A stretch of 5,863 nt of DNA, taken from NCBI GenBank assembly GCA_023424135.1, contig JAFAEH010000344.1, positions 1-5,863 on the forward strand, in the 5' to 3' direction. The DNA comes from Actinomycetes bacterium (lineage in GTDB: Bacteria; Actinomycetota; Actinomycetes; Actinomycetales; Cellulomonadaceae). Positions 1-5,274 of the stretch are shown piece by piece. The notes under the pieces are model-generated. The model saw only the letters and a program-made list of their open reading frames with translations, was not told the origin of the DNA and made no database searches. Position 1 is the stretch's first letter. Every line of letters begins with the position of its first letter. The position numbers were made by a program, and so were the translations under genes.

Positions 1-164
1 CCGTCGACCCGCTCCTGCGCCGCCTCGAGCCGCTCGCGCGCCTCGCGACGCTCCCCGCCGACCCAGACGGCCGCGCCCGCACCCACGCCGAGGGCGAGCG
101 AGGCCGCGGTCACGGCGGCGACGGCGACGCGGCGGATGATGACCTCCCGGGGGTGGACGACCAC
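1..164 (-). CDS. Partial membrane-anchored protein with coiled-coil start, C-terminus beyond the window
   Basis: Read on the minus strand from GTG at 162-164, the frame stays open to the left edge and gives about 54 residues. The first ten residues include basic ones (HPREVIIRR). A hydrophobic Ala/Val/Leu/Gly stretch follows at about residues 11-35 (VAVAAVTAASLALGVGAGAA), then a charged run, ERREARERLEAAQERVD, with heptad-like spacing typical of a coiled coil. This suggests a signal anchor followed by an extracytoplasmic helix. Nearly every codon ends in G or C. An in-frame stop at 174-176 limits the start to this GTG or the GTG at 111-113. No Shine-Dalgarno fits the first GTG, and a TACCGT -10-like box (163-168) overlaps it, so the start is uncertain. 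It is divergent from the 224-1564 gene. The family cannot be named from this fragment. Confidence 0.6.
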   Translation of the reverse strand, partial: MVVHPREVIIRRVAVAAVTAASLALGVGAGAAVWVGGERREARERLEAAQERVD

Positions 165-223
165 GGTAACGGGTCACACGTCCGGGGGCTCAAGAGGTCG
201 CCGCCGTCCGCCGATGCCACGGC

Positions 224-1564
224 ATGGACACCGTCTCGCCAGCGCTCGCGGCGAGGTCCGCCGAGCTCACCGAGCCCCTGCTCGCACGTCCGCTGACCGC
301 CGGCGAGTGGTCCCACCTCGAGCGTCTGCGCACCTGGCTCGTCGAGGAGGGGACCGACGCGCACGACGTGGCCGCGCTCGACGCCCGCTGGGAGCGTCTC
401 GTCGTGACCTCCCCGTCCGACGCGCCCGCACCGCAGGGCGTGATCGCGGCCATCGGCATCGCCGTCGGCGACGTGCTCGTCGCCGCGACGGGTGCCACCT
501 GGATGATGTGCCCCGGCCCGGACGGGGCGACGCCCGGCGTGCTCGTGCCGGACCGCCCGCACATGCCCGTCCTGCCGGTGCTCGACGCGCACACGCGGTG
601 GCGCGTGCGATCGCACACGTGGGCCGCGGACTACGTGACCCGGGCCGCCGCACACCTGACGCAGGGCGGCGCGCCCGTCATGCCCGTCCCGCGCCCGTCC
701 CCCGAGCACGTCGAGCCCCCGCACGACACGGCCCCGGCGGCGAGCACCCCGGACACCGGCCCGTACGTGCCGACGTTCGTCCCCGCCGACACACCCCTCG
801 TGCGTGTGCGTCCGGCCGCCGTCGGCGACCCCGTCGACGAGCTCGCGACGACCACGCCCGCCCACGGGACGAGCGCGCCGGTCGCACCGCTCGGGGAGGA
901 CGCACCGGCCGAGGACGTCGCCGTGGTCGAGGACATCGCCGTGGTCGAGGACGTCGTCCCGGTCGGGGAGGTCGCACCGGTCGGCCTCACCGCGCCGGCC
1001 GAGGACCTCGCGCGGGTCGAGCTCGCTGCGCCGACCGAGGACGTCGCACCGGTCGAGGACGTCGCACCGGTCGGGCTCGCCACGCTGCCGGACGTCCACA
1101 CGCCCGCCCCGCAGCCGCAGGTCACGCCCGGGCGAGGGCTGCCCGTCGTCGCGCACCGGCCCCTGACACCGGACGACCTGCCGCACCGGCCCTCCGAGCG
1201 GGTGCAGGACCTCGCGCTGCGTGCCCTCGAGCTCGCGCTCGAGCGTGCGGTGCGCGGCACCGACGGCTGCGCGCCGTTCGTGCTGGTGCGCGAGCAGTAC
1301 GACGTCGAGGTCCTGGACTTCGAGCACTCCGACGCCGGTCTCGCGCAGGCCCGCGAGGCCGCGCGGCACGGCGGCTGGACGGGTGCTGCCGTCGCGTGGA
1401 CGAGCCCGGCGGACGCGACCCGCCCGTACCCGCGGGTCGTCGTCGACGCGTCGTCCGTGGGACGCCCCGGGATCCGGGTGGCGCACTCGTACACGCACGA
1501 CGAGCAGGGTGGCCGCGAGGTCGGCGGCCCCGAGGTCGTCGGGCAGTCGGCGCCGGTCCTGTAG
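224..1564 (+). CDS. Two-domain hypothetical protein with DUF3806-like N-terminus and hexapeptide-repeat linker
   Basis: The 446-residue protein has three parts. Residues 1-145 look like a globular domain. Its helical start (LTAGEWSHLERLRTWLVEEGTDAHDVAALDARWERLV) leads into AAIGIAVGDVLVAATGATW, and this order resembles DUF3806 proteins of actinobacteria; I make that match from memory and hold it loosely. Residues 146-321 are Pro/Ala/Val/Asp-rich and probably disordered, with ten consecutive six-residue units at 230-289. Residues 322-446 form a second domain: a helix (SERVQDLALRALELALERAV), strands around PFVLVREQYDVEVLDFE, a helix, and strands with GAAVAWT and PRVVVDAS. No signal peptide or membrane helix is seen, so it is probably cytoplasmic. 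There is no ribosome site at normal distance from ATG 224; the nearest purine run (AGAGG) is 26 nt upstream. It appears monocistronic, with a hairpin just after its stop. The function is unknown. Confidence 0.85.
   Translation: MDTVSPALAARSAELTEPLLARPLTAGEWSHLERLRTWLVEEGTDAHDVAALDARWERLVVTSPSDAPAPQGVIAAIGIAVGDVLVAATGATWMMCPGPDGATPGVLVPDRPHMPVLPVLDAHTRWRVRSHTWAADYVTRAAAHLTQGGAPVMPVPRPSPEHVEPPHDTAPAASTPDTGPYVPTFVPADTPLVRVRPAAVGDPVDELATTTPAHGTSAPVAPLGEDAPAEDVAVVEDIAVVEDVVPVGEVAPVGLTAPAEDLARVELAAPTEDVAPVEDVAPVGLATLPDVHTPAPQPQVTPGRGLPVVAHRPLTPDDLPHRPSERVQDLALRALELALERAVRGTDGCAPFVLVREQYDVEVLDFEHSDAGLAQAREAARHGGWTGAAVAWTSPADATRPYPRVVVDASSVGRPGIRVAHSYTHDEQGGREVGGPEVVGQSAPVL
911..1090 (+). repeat. In-frame 18-bp tandem repeat, ten units, inside the 224-1564 gene
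   Basis: Ten consecutive six-codon units encode EDVAVV, EDIAVV, EDVVPV, GEVAPV, GLTAPA, EDLARV, ELAAPT, EDVAPV, EDVAPV and GLATLP (residues 230-289). Units 8 and 9 are identical at the DNA level (gaggacgtcgcaccggtc). The others differ mostly by whole-codon changes that keep an acidic-hydrophobic-Ala-Pro-Val pattern. The unit length keeps the frame, so gain or loss of units would only change linker length. The segment separates the two folded-looking domains. Confidence 0.9.
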
Positions 1565-1572
1565 GCACGCCC

Positions 1573-1592
1573 GGCGCGGGACGCACCGCGCC
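1573..1592 (+). terminator. Hairpin after the 224-1564 gene
   Basis: A perfect 7-bp stem, GGCGCGG paired with CCGCGCC, encloses a 6-nt loop and begins nine bases after the TAG stop at 1562-1564. No T-run follows. This is common for actinobacterial intrinsic terminators but leaves the call as a candidate. Confidence 0.5.
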
Positions 1593-1614
1593 GCACCACC
1601 GTCCCGGACGACGC

Positions 1615-1636
1615 GGACGGTATCCCGTCCTACGCT
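1615..1636 (+). promoter_or_regulatory. Leaderless-type promoter with an adjoining palindrome for the YjbR/TfoX-like gene
   Basis: TACGCT at 1631-1636 fits the actinobacterial TAnnnT -10 box. Only six bases (gcacgc) separate it from ATG 1643, so transcription would start at or next to the start codon, giving a leaderless mRNA. No Shine-Dalgarno is present, which agrees. Directly upstream lies the perfect dyad GGACGG-tatc-CCGTCC (1615-1630), in the spacer where a repressor would block RNA polymerase. No convincing -35 box is seen. The operator role is inference. Confidence 0.5.
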
Positions 1637-1642
1637 GCACGC

Positions 1643-1984
1643 ATGGCCCGGGACACCCCTGAGCACGCGGCCGCCGAGGCACGGCTGCAGCAGGTGAGCG
1701 CGCGGTTCGCCGACCGCCCGGGCGTCGTGCCACCCGCGCTCGGCGAGCGCCACTTCGGGACCGCGACGCTGCGCGTGCACGGGAAGATCGCCGCGATGAC
1801 GCCGGACGAGCACCTCGTCGTGAAGCTGCCGGCCGCGCGCGTGACCGCGCTCGTCGCCGGCGGTGAGGGGCTGCCGTTCCCGTCGGGCCGGCCGCCGATG
1901 CGCGAGTGGGTCGCCGTCGTCTCGGACGACCCGCGGGTGTGGACGACGTTCGTCGACGAGGCGCTGACGTTCGTGGGCGGCTGA
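1643..1984 (+). CDS. YjbR/TfoX-like small protein
   Basis: The 113-residue protein resembles the MmcQ/YjbR and TfoX N-terminal-type families, small single-domain proteins found across bacteria. Members are often labelled DNA-binding, but their role is generally unproven. Visible signs are HFGTATLRVHGKIAAM at residues 37-52, a strand-turn pattern typical of the family, then LVVKLP at 58-63 and RPPMREWVAVV at 83-93, and a C-terminal helix (WTTFVDEALTFV). The length is normal for the group and no part appears missing. There is no signal peptide, so it is probably cytosolic. ATG 1643 is chosen because it lies just after a TAnnnT box with no competing start. The gene is convergent with the LiaF-like gene, with only 33 bases between the two stops. 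The family call is moderate; the coding call is firm. Confidence 0.82.
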   Translation: MARDTPEHAAAEARLQQVSARFADRPGVVPPALGERHFGTATLRVHGKIAAMTPDEHLVVKLPAARVTALVAGGEGLPFPSGRPPMREWVAVVSDDPRVWTTFVDEALTFVGG

Positions 1985-2004
1985 CCGCCCTGCCGACGGG
2001 CGGT
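1984..2004. terminator. Shared hairpin between two convergent genes
   Basis: ACCGCCC (1984-1990) pairs perfectly with GGGCGGT (1998-2004) around a 7-nt loop. It begins on the last base of the TGA stop of the upstream gene and ends 13 bases before the stop of the opposing gene. The symmetry would let it act in both directions. Neither side has a T-run, so a bidirectional terminator is likely but not certain. Confidence 0.55.
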
Positions 2005-2017
2005 CCGCCGCCGGGCG

Positions 2018-2740
2018 TCAGGCGACCGGGGCGTCCTGCACGGGCCCGTCCGGCACGGGCGCGTCCTTGGGCCGCTTGCCGTGCCGGACGTCGGCGCCGG
2101 CCATGACCGTCACCAGCCGCACCTCCAGCACGGGCGCCCCGGCCGGCGGACGCTCGGTGCGGTTCTCCCAGCCGCCCATGAGCGGCAGGCCGGTCGTGCG
2201 CACGTCCCACCCGCGCGGCACCTTGATGTCGACGCCGCCCCAGAACGTGAACACGTCGATGCGCGCACGCTCCTGGATGTCGGCGTCGCGCAGGTCGAGC
2301 TCGACGCCGCCCATGATCGCGGTGAGGCTCGCACCACGGAAGTCCTGCGTGCGCGTCCTGCGCTCGGCGCCCCACCAGAACGCGAGCGCCGTGATGTGCC
2401 GCTCGTCGCCCGAGCGGGCGGCACCGAGCGCGATGCCCAGACCGATGAGGATGACCGCGACCGGCCACAGGTAGTCCCACACGCTCACGTCGAGCACGTG
2501 CAGCCGGTCGAGCAGCAGCACGACCCCGACGGTCGCGATCACCGCCGGGCCGAACCACGCGCGCGGCACGAGCGCGAGCGACACGATCCCGACGAGCACG
2601 ACGACCAGCGGCCACAGCGTGGACGCGATCGCCCCGAGGTCGATCTCGACGACCCCCGTGCGTTCCAGCAGCAGCAGGATCCCGGCGAGGACCACGACCA
2701 CACCGAGCAGCACCTGACCGTACGAGCGTCGGACCTCCAT
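2018..2740 (-). CDS. LiaF/YvqF-type four-helix membrane protein (cell-envelope stress family)
   Basis: The 240-residue protein has four hydrophobic helices at about residues 9-25, 40-58, 63-80 and 89-107. The second and fourth start with the repeated TLWPLVVVLVG / YLWPVAVILIG motif of LiaI/LiaF-like membrane domains. Residues 119-219 form a cytoplasmic beta-rich domain with repeated Gly-turn strands (TAIMGGVELDLRDADI, DVFTFWGGVDIKVPRGWDV, LPLMGGWENRT, VTVMAGADVR), as in the LiaF C-terminal domain. A short Pro/Asp/Lys tail follows. In Bacillus, LiaF restrains the LiaS sensor kinase of a cell-wall antibiotic response. Here no kinase or regulator gene is adjacent, so any such role is inference. 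ATG 2740 is preferred over an upstream in-frame ATG at 2785 because a TAnnnT box lies seven bases before it and the predicted first helix then starts normally. Confidence 0.88.
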   Translation of the reverse strand: MEVRRSYGQVLLGVVVVLAGILLLLERTGVVEIDLGAIASTLWPLVVVLVGIVSLALVPRAWFGPAVIATVGVVLLLDRLHVLDVSVWDYLWPVAVILIGLGIALGAARSGDERHITALAFWWGAERRTRTQDFRGASLTAIMGGVELDLRDADIQERARIDVFTFWGGVDIKVPRGWDVRTTGLPLMGGWENRTERPPAGAPVLEVRLVTVMAGADVRHGKRPKDAPVPDGPVQDAPVA

Positions 2741-2747
2741 GGCCCCC

Positions 2748-2753
2748 AACCTA
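2748..2753 (-). promoter_or_regulatory. -10 box of the LiaF-like gene, leaderless type
   Basis: TAGGTT on the minus strand fits TAnnnT and is followed by ggggggcc-like sequence (seven bases, ggggg then cc) and ATG 2740. The spacing places the transcription start at or very near the ATG. The G-run could also act weakly as a ribosome site. No clear -35 is visible. The box is 54 bases downstream, in the minus direction, of the nearest 42-bp repeat unit. Confidence 0.5.
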
Positions 2754-2807
2754 CCGACCACCGAGCCCGTGCCGACGGACACCACGCCCCACCCCCACCG
2801 CCGCGAC

Positions 2808-3059
2808 AGAGCAATCCGATCGCTCTCTCACCACCAGGCAGGGGGCGACAGAGCAATCCGATCGCCCCCTCACCACCAGGCAGGGGGTGAGAGAGCGATC
2901 CGATCGCCCCCTCACCACCAGAGAGAGGGTGACCGAGCAATCCGATCGCGCTCTCACCACCAGAGAGAGGGTGACCGAGCAATCCGATCGCCCCCTCACC
3001 ACCAGGCAGGGGGTGACAGAGCGATCGGATCGCTCCGTCACGAGTGGGTGGGGGTGAGC
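2808..3059. repeat. Six tandem copies of a 42-bp dyad-rich unit
   Basis: Units start at 2808, 2850, 2892, 2934, 2976 and 3018, exactly 42 bases apart with no indels. The shared core is (a/c)gagc(a/g)atccgatcgc, then a C-rich or CTCT arm, then tcaccaccag, then an arm of gcaggggg or agagaggg type, ending in gtgac. Unit 6 is degenerate, with its centre changed to gcgatcggatcgc and its second half altered. Each unit holds an odd-centred palindrome (GCGATC-C-GATCGC; perfect in units 3 and 6, one change in the others) and arms able to form G+C-rich stems. At the unit 1/2 junction AGGGGGCGA (2840-2848) pairs perfectly with TCGCCCCCT (2862-2870). The array fills most of the 297-base gap between two minus-strand genes and overlaps the 3' end of the upstream one. 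Confidence 0.95.
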
Positions 3060-3325
3060 GAACGGTGCGGGGGTGCGGCGGGTGACGTCGACGTCGACGT
3101 TGGCGTTGGCGTTGGCGTCGACGTCGGTGTCGGTGTCGGCGTCGTGAGAAGGTCCGGGGCGGCAGATGCCTCCGACGACGCCGTGCACGTGGGGCACGGT
3201 CGGCAGCCGTCGGCGCCCTCGACCTTGTCGAACCACGCGAGCCGGCGGCCCGCCGGGCAGTCGTCGTCCTCGTGGTAGACGTGCGGCGCTGTGCTGCGCG
3301 CGGAGTGGTACGGACGGACACGCAT
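3038..3325 (-). CDS. Small Cys/His zinc-ribbon-like protein with Thr-Pro repeat tail
   Basis: The start ATG 3325 has an ideal ribosome site, AAGGAGG at 3331-3337 with a five-base spacer, the strongest translation signal in the window. The 95-residue product has a head (1-50), MRVRPYHSARSTAPHVYHEDDDC then CRPCPTC, with Cys at 23, 41, 44 and 47 and His at 7, 15 and 18. This spacing suggests one bound zinc. Similar short actinobacterial proteins with a VYH...C...C..C pattern are, as far as I recall, of unknown function. Residues 61-81 are Thr-Pro/Thr-Ser pairs made from a 6-bp repeat, and the last residues and the TGA lie inside unit 6 of the 42-bp array. The tail therefore looks recently grown or rebuilt. 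There is no signal peptide. Coding is well supported for the head; the native C-terminal end is less certain. Confidence 0.78.
   Translation of the reverse strand: MRVRPYHSARSTAPHVYHEDDDCPAGRRLAWFDKVEGADGCRPCPTCTASSEASAAPDLLTTPTPTPTSTPTPTPTSTSTSPAAPPHRSLTPTHS
3084..3144 (-). repeat. 6-bp repeat encoding the Thr-Pro/Thr-Ser tail
   Basis: On the minus strand about ten hexamers of the forms ccgaca, ccaacg and tcgacg follow one another. In the zinc-ribbon gene they read as Thr paired with Pro or Ser (residues 61-80). Blocks of the same variant are clustered (ccgaca, then ccaacg three times, then tcgacg), as expected from local slippage duplications. Confidence 0.88.
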
Positions 3326-3330
3326 GTCGG

Positions 3331-3337
3331 CCTCCTT
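3331..3337 (-). promoter_or_regulatory. Consensus Shine-Dalgarno of the zinc-ribbon gene
   Basis: AAGGAGG on the minus strand lies five bases before ATG 3325. It fixes the start. It also contrasts with the other complete genes here, which lack a proper ribosome site, so this mRNA must carry a 5' leader. Confidence 0.85.
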
Positions 3338-3340
3338 GCC

Positions 3341-3540
3341 GATGACGCCCTCCCCGACCGGGGCTCGCTCCGCAGGCTAGGGGCGCGCGGGGCCCCGGCA
3401 CGAGGGACCTCGGTCCGTGGCGGCACGCCCCACCCGCGGCGCTCGCACGACGGCACACGCACGACGGTGCACGCACGGCGGAACCCCGTACGACGGTGCG
3501 CGCCCGACCGAACCCCACGTGACGAGAGCCCCGCACGACG
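3341..3540. other. Non-coding spacer with short direct repeats
   Basis: No credible gene is seen between the zinc-ribbon gene and the tRNA terminator. The stretch holds several near-copies of CGCACGACGG (3444-3453, 3458-3467, a TACGACGG variant near 3489-3496, and 3532-3541) and two GAACCCC motifs (3481-3487 and again near 3510-3516, the second preceded by C-G-A). These may be promoter-upstream sites or simply degenerate low-complexity sequence. Confidence 0.5.
3374..3379 (-). promoter_or_regulatory. Candidate -10 box for the zinc-ribbon gene
   Basis: TAGCCT on the minus strand fits TAnnnT and would give a 5' leader of roughly 40 bases that includes the Shine-Dalgarno. No good -35 is found 16-19 bases upstream, so this is a weak call resting on position and fit. 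Confidence 0.35.
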
Positions 3541-3580
3541 AAGGCCCCGCGCCAGCGTGTGCGCTGGTCGCAGGGCCCTT
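3541..3580 (-). terminator. Long hairpin terminator behind tRNA-Thr
   Basis: An inner stem CCAGCG/CGCTGG (3552-3557 with 3562-3567, four-base loop), a 3-bp GCG/CGC step and an outer AAGGCCCC/GGGCCCTT stem with one mismatch (3541-3548 with 3573-3580) stack into a strong hairpin. It begins seven bases after the tRNA 3' end. The T-rich tail is minimal (CCTTCGTCGT), so termination relies mainly on stem strength. Confidence 0.7.
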
Positions 3581-3586
3581 CTGCCG

Positions 3587-3662
3587 TGGAGCCGCCTTGG
3601 GGAATCGAACCCCAGACCTTCTCATTACGAGTGAGACGCTCTGCCGACTGAGCTAAGGCGGC
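3587..3662 (-). tRNA. tRNA-Thr, anticodon CGT
   Basis: All arms are present on the minus strand. The acceptor GCCGCCT pairs with AGGCGGC (3656-3662 with 3591-3597), the D arm starts GCTCAGTCGGCAGAGC, and the anticodon stem TCTCA/TGAGA encloses loop CTCGTAA with anticodon CGT at 3627-3629. The T arm has the standard GGTTCGATTCC core. The discriminator is T and CCA is encoded (3587-3589), giving 76 nt in total. It reads ACG, a preferred Thr codon in GC-rich genomes. It has its own promoter upstream and a hairpin downstream, so it is probably a single-tRNA unit. Confidence 0.98.
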
Positions 3663-3706
3663 ATCGTCGTCCGGCTGCGTGGCGCGGCCGATCGGCGAGC
3701 GCGCCC

Positions 3707-3735
3707 ACTGTACCCGGCCGGGCGCCGGACTCCAA
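3707..3735 (-). promoter_or_regulatory. Promoter of tRNA-Thr
   Basis: TTGGAG (-35, 3730-3735) and TACAGT (-10, 3707-3712) on the minus strand are separated by exactly 17 bases, the best sigma-70-type promoter in the window. Transcription would start near 3700, leaving about 38 bases of 5' leader for RNase P removal. The -35 box begins three bases after the hydrolase stop codon. A 5-bp CCGGC/GCCGG hairpin (3714-3718 with 3724-3728) lies in the spacer and might weakly end hydrolase transcripts. Confidence 0.75.
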
Positions 3736-3737
3736 AG

Positions 3738-5267
3738 TCAGCAGCGGGTGCCCTCGGCGGGCGGCTCCCCCGTGAGCAGGTACGTGTCGACGGCCTGCTT
3801 CACGCAGTCGTTCGAGCGCCCGTACGCCGTGTGCCCCTCGCCCTGGTAGGTGAGCAGCACACCGGACGACAGCAGGTCGGCGAGGCGCTCGGCCCACGCG
3901 TAGGGCGTCGCCGGGTCGTTGGTCGTGCCGATGACGAGGATCGGCGCGGCACCGTCGGCCGCGTACGACTCGAGCGAGCCCACGGCGGGCACGGGCCAGT
4001 CCGCGCAGCCGACACCGCCCCACGCGAAGAACTGGCCGACGGTCGGTGCGACGGCCTCGACCTGCGCGGCGTCCGCGCGCATCTCGGCAGGGTCCGCCGA
4101 CGGTCGGTCGTCGAGGCACATGATCGCCGAGAACGCCTCGTTCTGGTTCGACGAGTACGTGCCGTCGGCCTGCCGGCCGTAGTAGCTGTCGGACAGCTGC
4201 AGCAGCACGTTGCCGTCACCGCGGTCGATCGCGTCGGTGAGCCCGCGCGTCAGCAGCGGCCAGCTCCCCTGCGCGTACAGCGTCGCGGCGAGCCCCGAGA
4301 ACGCGAGCGAGACCGTCAGCTCACGGTCGGTGCCGGTGGGCAGCGGGTTGGCCCGGATGCGGTCGAACATCGTCGCGATCTGCGCGAGGCCCGCGTCGAC
4401 GTCACCGCCGAGCGGGCACGACGCGCCCGCCTGGCAGTCGGTCACGTAGGCCCGCAGCGCGCTCTCGAACCCGGCGGCCTGCCCGGCGGCGATCTGCCCC
4501 GAGTCGAGCGTCGGGTCGAGCGCACCGTCGAGCACCAGGCGCCCGACCCGCTCGGGGAACAGCGCCGCGTACGTCGCCCCCAGGTCGGTGCCGTAGGAGA
4601 AGCCGAGGTACGTCAGGGCCTCGTCGCCGAGCACGGCCCGCAGGACGTCCATGTCCCGCGCCGCGCTCGGGGTGTCGACGTGGCCCAGCAGCGGGCCCGT
4701 GCGCTCCAGGCACGCGTCCCCGAAGGCGCCGTTGCGGGCGATCGCCTCGGTGATCCCGGCGTCGGTCGTGAAGTCCGGCACCCACGCGGTCAGGGCGTCG
4801 AGCTCGGGCGCGTCGACGCACGTGACGGGCGACGAGTGCTGCACGCCCCGCGGGTCGAACGCGACCATGTCGTAGGCCGCGAGGACGTCGCGCGAGACGA
4901 CCTGGCGGAAGTAGCTGATCGTGTCGATCGCGGACCGTCCCGGGCCCCCCGGGTTGACCAGCAGCGAGCCGACCGGCGTGCCACCGGAGGCGGGCACACG
5001 ACGCAGCGCGACGGTGATCGTCTCACCGTCGGGATCGGCCCAGTCGAGCGGCACGGTCGCGTCCGCGCACTGCTCCTCACCGCACGTCGTCCACTCCAGG
5101 ACCTGGTCGTAGAAGCGCGCGACGTCGGCGTCGGCGGTGGCCGACCCGGACGTGGACGCACCGGCGGTCGGGGCGGAGGCCTGGTGCTTCGGCGCGACGC
5201 ATGCGGACAGGCCGAGCACGACGAGGGCGACGAGGGCGCACCGGCGCAGGACGGTGTGCGTCGGCAT
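3738..5267 (-). CDS. Secreted lipoprotein alpha/beta hydrolase, tripeptidyl-aminopeptidase type (S33)
   Basis: The 509-residue precursor has a lipoprotein signal: basic start, hydrophobic ALVALVVLGL and lipobox LSAC, with the lipidated Cys at 23. A Ser/Ala/Thr linker follows, so the enzyme should be tethered outside the membrane. Family signs in order are the oxyanion-type NPGGPG (105-110), FDPRGVQHSS (137-146), nucleophile elbow GFSYG (Ser224), GTTNDPATP with Asp451 and GEGHTAYG with His479, a full catalytic triad. The last 100 residues match the TAP C-terminal domain. Relatives cut short peptides from protein N-termini; the substrate here is unknown. Ten further Cys residues after the signal (such as 62/67 and 278/284) suggest disulfides. 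ATG 5267 is chosen over the in-frame ATG at 5318 because it gives a proper signal peptide. It lies 83 bases downstream of holB with its own -10 box. Confidence 0.93.
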   Translation of the reverse strand: MPTHTVLRRCALVALVVLGLSACVAPKHQASAPTAGASTSGSATADADVARFYDQVLEWTTCGEEQCADATVPLDWADPDGETITVALRRVPASGGTPVGSLLVNPGGPGRSAIDTISYFRQVVSRDVLAAYDMVAFDPRGVQHSSPVTCVDAPELDALTAWVPDFTTDAGITEAIARNGAFGDACLERTGPLLGHVDTPSAARDMDVLRAVLGDEALTYLGFSYGTDLGATYAALFPERVGRLVLDGALDPTLDSGQIAAGQAAGFESALRAYVTDCQAGASCPLGGDVDAGLAQIATMFDRIRANPLPTGTDRELTVSLAFSGLAATLYAQGSWPLLTRGLTDAIDRGDGNVLLQLSDSYYGRQADGTYSSNQNEAFSAIMCLDDRPSADPAEMRADAAQVEAVAPTVGQFFAWGGVGCADWPVPAVGSLESYAADGAAPILVIGTTNDPATPYAWAERLADLLSSGVLLTYQGEGHTAYGRSNDCVKQAVDTYLLTGEPPAEGTRC

Positions 5268-5274
5268 GGCCCCT

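Noticed and set aside
110..1813. A 567-residue open frame on the minus strand across the 224-1564 gene
   Set aside because: It is the antisense shadow of a GC-rich gene: its composition is Arg/Gly/Val-rich with no domain pattern, it has no promoter or ribosome site, and it overlaps two well-supported plus-strand genes.
1122..2615. A 497-residue minus-strand frame spanning three genes
   Set aside because: Arg/Ala/Pro-rich composition typical of an off-frame reading; it runs out of frame through the LiaF-like gene and antisense to others.
2808..3059. CRISPR array
   Set aside because: Units follow each other with no unique spacers, the copies are imperfect, and no cas gene is present.
2808..3059. 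Replication or plasmid origin iterons
   Set aside because: No replication initiator gene or AT-rich unwinding region lies nearby, and the surrounding genes are chromosomal in character.
2751..3536. Repeat protein read through the 42-bp array (for example GAIGLLGHPLSGGE units)
   Set aside because: Several frames stay open simply because 42 is a multiple of three and stops are rare. None has a start with a ribosome site, and the well-supported zinc-ribbon gene uses a different frame and stops in unit 6.
3417..3656. Plus-strand frame ending GNRTPDLLITSETLCRLS
   Set aside because: This ending is the translation of the antisense strand of tRNA-Thr, a well-known source of false small proteins. 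The companion frame ending GESNPRPSHYE (to 3634) has the same origin.
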